Under the pieces are notes generated by a model. It searched no databases. It saw only the letters and a program-made list of their open reading frames with translations, and was not told the origin of the DNA. DNA of 7,413 nt, taken from NCBI GenBank assembly GCA_009781925.1, contig WQUU01000061.1, positions 1 through 7,413 of the forward strand. Reading direction: 5' to 3'. Below, in pieces: positions 4,783-7,413 of the stretch. A program made the position numbers and the translations under genes. Position 1 is the stretch's first letter, and every line of letters starts with the position of its first letter. Source of the DNA: Bacillota bacterium. GTDB lineage: Bacteria; Bacillota; Clostridia; Oscillospirales; Oscillospiraceae.

Positions 4783-5985
4783 CGCCGGAACCAATTCATT
4801 GAGAACCAGCGAGCCGTCCAGCCCGCTCTGCTCCAGGGCAAAATACCGCATCACACCGTTTGAGTCCCCAACGGCGACTCCCCTGCACGGTACCGCGTCG
4901 CCGGCAAACCCAGTCTCAATCACAACCGGGTGGTCGGGCGCTAACGTGTTTGTGCCGGACGTCCACGCGTCGATGGTATATTGCAGAGCCCCGTCCGCGT
5001 TTGGGTTCAGGCTCATACGAAAGAATTCAAATCTTGGCATCACCTCAGTCGCCGTGAAGATGAGCTTTACCGGATTGTCGAATCCGGTATCGCCAAACTG
5101 TCCATAGTCGGCGTATTGGCTCAGCATCGCGTCCGTCGCATAAGCGACGCTCACGGGGCAATCCGCCGTGGTCGCCGCAGGCGCGAGATCGGTGGCGGAG
5201 GCCGGGAACGACGGGATGGGTGAGGCAATCGCGGGGACTCGATCGGGTGAAATTTTCATCAACTCAGTCAGAACGATCGAGCCGTCCTGCCCGTTCTGCG
5301 TCAGGGAAAAATACCGCGTCACGCCGGCGGCGTCCACAAAAGAGATCCCCCTGTATGGCGGCAGCGTCACACCCTCATAGGACACATACGGCGGCATCAT
5401 GCCCGCAAAGTCCATGCCGACGACAAGCGGGCGGGCGGGCGTCAGTTCGTCCATCGAATAGAATGTCCCGCCCAGCACGTATCGAAGGCCCGTGTCCGGC
5501 TGCGCGCCTATGTCCGGGCTCGGACTGGCAGCTTGCTGCGTGATAGCATCCTGATCAGCTTTGCTCGGCATATCCGAATCCGAGTTTGGCATATCCGAAC
5601 CCGAGATCGGGATGGAGGCCGGGTCAACGGTGACCGCCAAAAATTGAAAATCTGTCACCGTCTCGGCCGTCGTGAAGATGATTCGCGCCGGGTTCTCAGT
5701 TCCGGGCTGGGTATACTGGTCATAGGCGGCGTACTGGCTCAAAATCGTGTCCGTCGCCAGGCTCGCGCGCACGGGGCTCTTACCGGGAGAAGCCACGGGC
5801 GCGAGATCGGACGCGGACGCCGGCCCGGAAAAGTCTGTCGGAGCGCTCGGAGCGGACTCAGGAGCGGAGGCATTGTCGCCGGGCGCGGCTGCCCCGCCTA
5901 TCGAACCGCAGGCGCAGAGCGCGGTCAGAAGCGCGAGCGAGAGCAGAAGCGCGAGTGTGCACCTGCGAATGTGGATGTGTCCCAT
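4777..5985 (-). CDS. Putative lipoprotein with a duplicated domain
   Basis: The protein has 402 residues. ATG at 5985 follows GGGAGG at 5 nt. A signal peptide is clear: MGHIHIRR, hydrophobic LALLLSLALLTAL, then LCAC with C26 as likely lipidated cysteine, so the protein should be anchored outside the membrane. Residues 30-58 are a low-complexity Ala/Ser/Pro linker. Two related units follow, about 57-245 and 262-399. Each opens with S-A-S/T-D-L-A-P, then ATDxxLSQYAxY, NPxxxIFT, an F-x-F segment, a P-L/V-V-V stretch, G-I/V-x-x-x-D-x-x-G-V-x-R-Y-F, and closes with G-x-DGSxVLxEL. The first unit carries an extra loop (about 124-166) with a SDMP repeat. I recall unnamed clostridial lipoproteins with this pattern but no assigned function; ligand binding or sensing is only a guess. 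No clear promoter was found on its side of the divergent gap. Confidence 0.8.
   Translation of the reverse strand: MGHIHIRRCTLALLLSLALLTALCACGSIGGAAAPGDNASAPESAPSAPTDFSGPASASDLAPVASPGKSPVRASLATDTILSQYAAYDQYTQPGTENPARIIFTTAETVTDFQFLAVTVDPASIPISGSDMPNSDSDMPSKADQDAITQQAASPSPDIGAQPDTGLRYVLGGTFYSMDELTPARPLVVGMDFAGMMPPYVSYEGVTLPPYRGISFVDAAGVTRYFSLTQNGQDGSIVLTELMKISPDRVPAIASPIPSFPASATDLAPAATTADCPVSVAYATDAMLSQYADYGQFGDTGFDNPVKLIFTATEVMPRFEFFRMSLNPNADGALQYTIDAWTSGTNTLAPDHPVVIETGFAGDAVPCRGVAVGDSNGVMRYFALEQSGLDGSLVLNELVPAS
5567..5608 (-). repeat. Two tandem 21-bp units inside the lipoprotein gene
   Basis: Plus-strand units 5567-5587 and 5588-5608 both begin GGCATATCCGAA and continue with T/C, CCGAG. 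They are in frame (seven codons) and encode the repeated serine-rich SDMP segment of the loop in the first domain copy. This looks like a recent slippage duplication. Confidence 0.75.
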
Positions 5986-6058
5986 GGCGGCCTCCCAAGT
6001 CGAGTTTGGATAAGTCTACGACGTATTTGCATCAAACTTGTTCCCCGCAAATTTATCA

Positions 6059-6087
6059 TTGACATTTCGGGTCAAAAATTGTATATT
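6059..6087 (+). promoter_or_regulatory. Sigma-A-type promoter of potA
   Basis: TTGACA (6059-6064), exactly 17 nt, then TATATT (6082-6087). The -35 is perfect and the -10 has one mismatch. The predicted start near 6094 gives a leader of about 53 nt ending in GGGGGAGG before the potA ATG. I see no riboswitch-like fold in that leader. Confidence 0.85.
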
Positions 6088-6146
6088 TAACTTCACTCGC
6101 TAAAAAAATCAGCAGAGAAACATCACGCCGAAACGGGGGAGGATAC

Positions 6147-7292
6147 ATGTCCAAAGAGCTCATCCGCCTTGTGGACTTGGTCATGGCGTTTGACGACGAG
6201 ATCGTATTAAATTCGATCAACCTCTATATAAACGATAAAGAATTCCTCACACTCCTTGGCCCGTCCGGGTGCGGCAAGACTACCACGCTGCGTATCATTG
6301 GTGGTTTTCAGTCGCCGACCTCGGGCGACGTCCTGTTTGGCGGTGTGAGGATTAATGATGTTCCGCCCCACAAACGCAAAATCAACACCGTATTCCAAAA
6401 ATACGCCCTCTTCCCCCACCTGAACGTCTTCGAGAACGTGGCCTTCGGCCTGCGCGTGGCAAAAGTGTCCGACACGGAGGTCAAAACCCGCGTGGGCGAG
6501 GCTCTGGAGCTCATGAACCTCTCCGGCTACGACAAACGCCGCGCCTCTCAGCTCTCCGGCGGGCAGCAGCAGCGCGTGGCCATCGCGCGGGCCATTGTGA
6601 ACCGGCCCCAGGTGCTGCTTCTGGACGAACCCCTGGGCGCGCTGGATCTTAAATTGCGCAAAGACATGCAGGTGGAACTGAAGAAGATCCAGCAGCAGGT
6701 GGGCATCACCTTTGTCTATGTCACCCACGACCAGGAGGAGGCCCTCACCATGAGCGACACCATCGTGGTCATGGACAAGGGCAACATCCAGCAGATCGGC
6801 AGCCCCACGGACATCTATAACGAGCCGAAGAACGCCTTTGTGGCGGACTTCATCGGCGAGAGCAATATCATCGACGGCGTCATGGTGAAGGATAGGCTCG
6901 TGCGCATGTACGGCCGCAGCTTCCCCTGCCTGGACAGCGGCTTTGCCCCCTATGAGCCGGTGGACATCGTCGTGCGGCCGGAGGACATCGACATCGTCCC
7001 TGAGGCGGAGGGCCAGATCGCCGGAACGGTGACGGAGGTCACCTTTAAGGGCGTACACTACGACATCATCGTGGACTTCCAAGGCTTCAAGTGGCTCATC
7101 CAGAGCACCGACTGCTGCCCCGCCGGAGCGCGTATCGGCGTCAAAATCGACCCGGACGGTATCCACATCATGAAGAAGAGCGCCTACTCCGGCAAATTCG
7201 GCGACTACAGCTCCTACAGCGCGGAGTACGATGAATTAAACGCCGCCCCCTCGGACGAGGAGGACGGCGACGGGGAGGCCGAGGATGTGTAG
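6147..7292 (+). CDS. potA: PotA, ATPase of spermidine/putrescine ABC importer
   Basis: The protein has 381 residues; ATG at 6147 follows GGGGGAGG (6135-6142). As the cytoplasmic ATPase it would power polyamine uptake through PotB/PotC with the binding protein PotD. Motifs are complete: Walker A GPSGCGKT (38-45), Q-loop FQKYALFPH (83-91), signature LSGGQQQR (136-143), Walker B VLLLDE (156-161), D-loop GALD (164-167) and H-loop H194 in VTHD. FIGESN (235-240) marks the switch to the C-terminal TOBE-type regulatory domain (about 241-345), with VRPEDI (276-281). Order and length match PotA; related importers for iron or other solutes share the ATPase, so the polyamine assignment rests on overall resemblance. 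An unusual acidic tail (about 368-381, SDEEDGDGEAEDV) follows. The stop TAG lies in a palindromic repeat, and no potB begins within the remaining 121 nt. Confidence 0.88.
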   Translation: MSKELIRLVDLVMAFDDEIVLNSINLYINDKEFLTLLGPSGCGKTTTLRIIGGFQSPTSGDVLFGGVRINDVPPHKRKINTVFQKYALFPHLNVFENVAFGLRVAKVSDTEVKTRVGEALELMNLSGYDKRRASQLSGGQQQRVAIARAIVNRPQVLLLDEPLGALDLKLRKDMQVELKKIQQQVGITFVYVTHDQEEALTMSDTIVVMDKGNIQQIGSPTDIYNEPKNAFVADFIGESNIIDGVMVKDRLVRMYGRSFPCLDSGFAPYEPVDIVVRPEDIDIVPEAEGQIAGTVTEVTFKGVHYDIIVDFQGFKWLIQSTDCCPAGARIGVKIDPDGIHIMKKSAYSGKFGDYSSYSAEYDELNAAPSDEEDGDGEAEDV

Positions 7293-7313
7293 GGAACGGA
7301 TTGATCCGTTCCG
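7289..7313 (+). repeat. GTAG-head palindrome at the potA stop codon
   Basis: GTAG (7289-7292) is followed by stem GGAACGGA (7293-7300) / TCCGTTCC (7305-7312) with loop TTGA and a trailing G. The TAG is the potA stop codon. No T run follows, so it is not a standard terminator, but it would leave a hairpin directly at the end of the potA reading frame. Confidence 0.7.
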
Positions 7314-7339
7314 CAGACCGTCAAAAAAGGGGTTCTCCT

Positions 7340-7370
7340 GGCGGGACGCCCAAGGGGGCGTCCCCTACAA
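7340..7370 (-). repeat. GTAG-head palindromic repeat, minus orientation
   Basis: Read on the minus strand from 7370 it starts TTGTAGGGGACG. The stem GGGACGCCC (7343-7351) / GGGCGTCCC (7356-7364) has nine pairs and a 4-nt loop AAGG. It faces away from the unit at 7391, with heads 20 nt apart. Confidence 0.75.
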
Positions 7371-7390
7371 CCCTTGATATTGGTATACCC

Positions 7391-7413
7391 TTGTAGGGGC
7401 CGCCGCCCTCGGC
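7391..7413 (+). repeat. GTAG-head palindromic repeat, cut by window end
   Basis: It begins TTGTAGGGGCCGCC; only the ascending arm and probably part of the loop are present. TTGTAGGGG (7391-7399) is the exact reverse complement of CCCCTACAA (7362-7370), so the two heads form a 9-bp inverted repeat around a 20-nt spacer that contains TTGATATTGGTATA. Confidence 0.6.

Noticed and set aside
4568..5107. Plus-strand frame crossing the end of the pseudouridine synthase gene
   Set aside because: It is out of frame with a clearly conserved enzyme and antisense to the lipoprotein; no ribosome binding site.
5986..6058. Promoter for the lipoprotein gene on the minus strand
   Set aside because: TTGATG with 17 nt to TATCCA is the best pair but the -10 is too poor to report as a feature.
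6207..7166. Long minus-strand frame of 319 codons opposite potA
   Set aside because: It is a typical antisense shadow of a GC-rich gene, His/Asp/Val-rich with no domain, and potA on the other strand has all ABC ATPase motifs.

Overview
The window reads as chromosomal DNA of a GC-rich, Gram-positive anaerobe of the Clostridia, probably near Oscillospiraceae/Ruminococcaceae. This is inferred from four things: strong AGGAGG-type ribosome binding sites, TTGACA/TATAAT-type promoters, a clostridial Noc-like ParB beside a DUF378 membrane protein, and many short palindromes beginning TTGTAGGGG of a kind common in that group. No taxonomic search was possible.

Layout. Positions 26-325 hold a tight stable-RNA cluster: tRNA-Glu(CTC), tRNA-Lys(CTT) and 5S rRNA, closed by a strong hairpin. 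A stand-alone SWIM zinc-finger protein (409-975) follows, with a possible 45-residue membrane peptide opposite its 3' end. A perfect 13-bp inverted repeat lies just ahead of the Noc/ParB-like gene (1195-2034), and a 70-residue DUF378 membrane protein (2145-2357) with a clean terminator comes next. On the minus strand is a cation diffusion facilitator with an Asn/Asp-Asp/Asp metal site like Mn exporters (2498-3655); it has two families of hairpin repeats on both sides. A well-formed promoter then drives an RluA-type pseudouridine synthase (3808-4782) with its predicted transcription start exactly on the A of ATG, so it is probably leaderless. Convergent to it and overlapping by 6 nt is a lipoprotein (4777-5985) with an internally duplicated domain. 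Divergent from that, a consensus promoter drives PotA, the ATPase of a spermidine/putrescine ABC importer (6147-7292). The window ends in a cluster of palindromes.

How the genes relate. Most are independent single-gene units with housekeeping or envelope roles: translation RNAs, RNA modification, nucleoid/segregation control, metal efflux, polyamine import. They do not form one pathway and I see no defence system, prophage or transposase. The most distinctive feature is the repeat content. At least seven short palindromic units sharing a GTAG(N)GG head, with stems that differ in sequence but stay paired, lie between or at the ends of genes. Two of them supply the TAG stop codon of the neighbouring gene. 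A second 26-nt hairpin family occurs twice in inverted orientation around the cation transporter.
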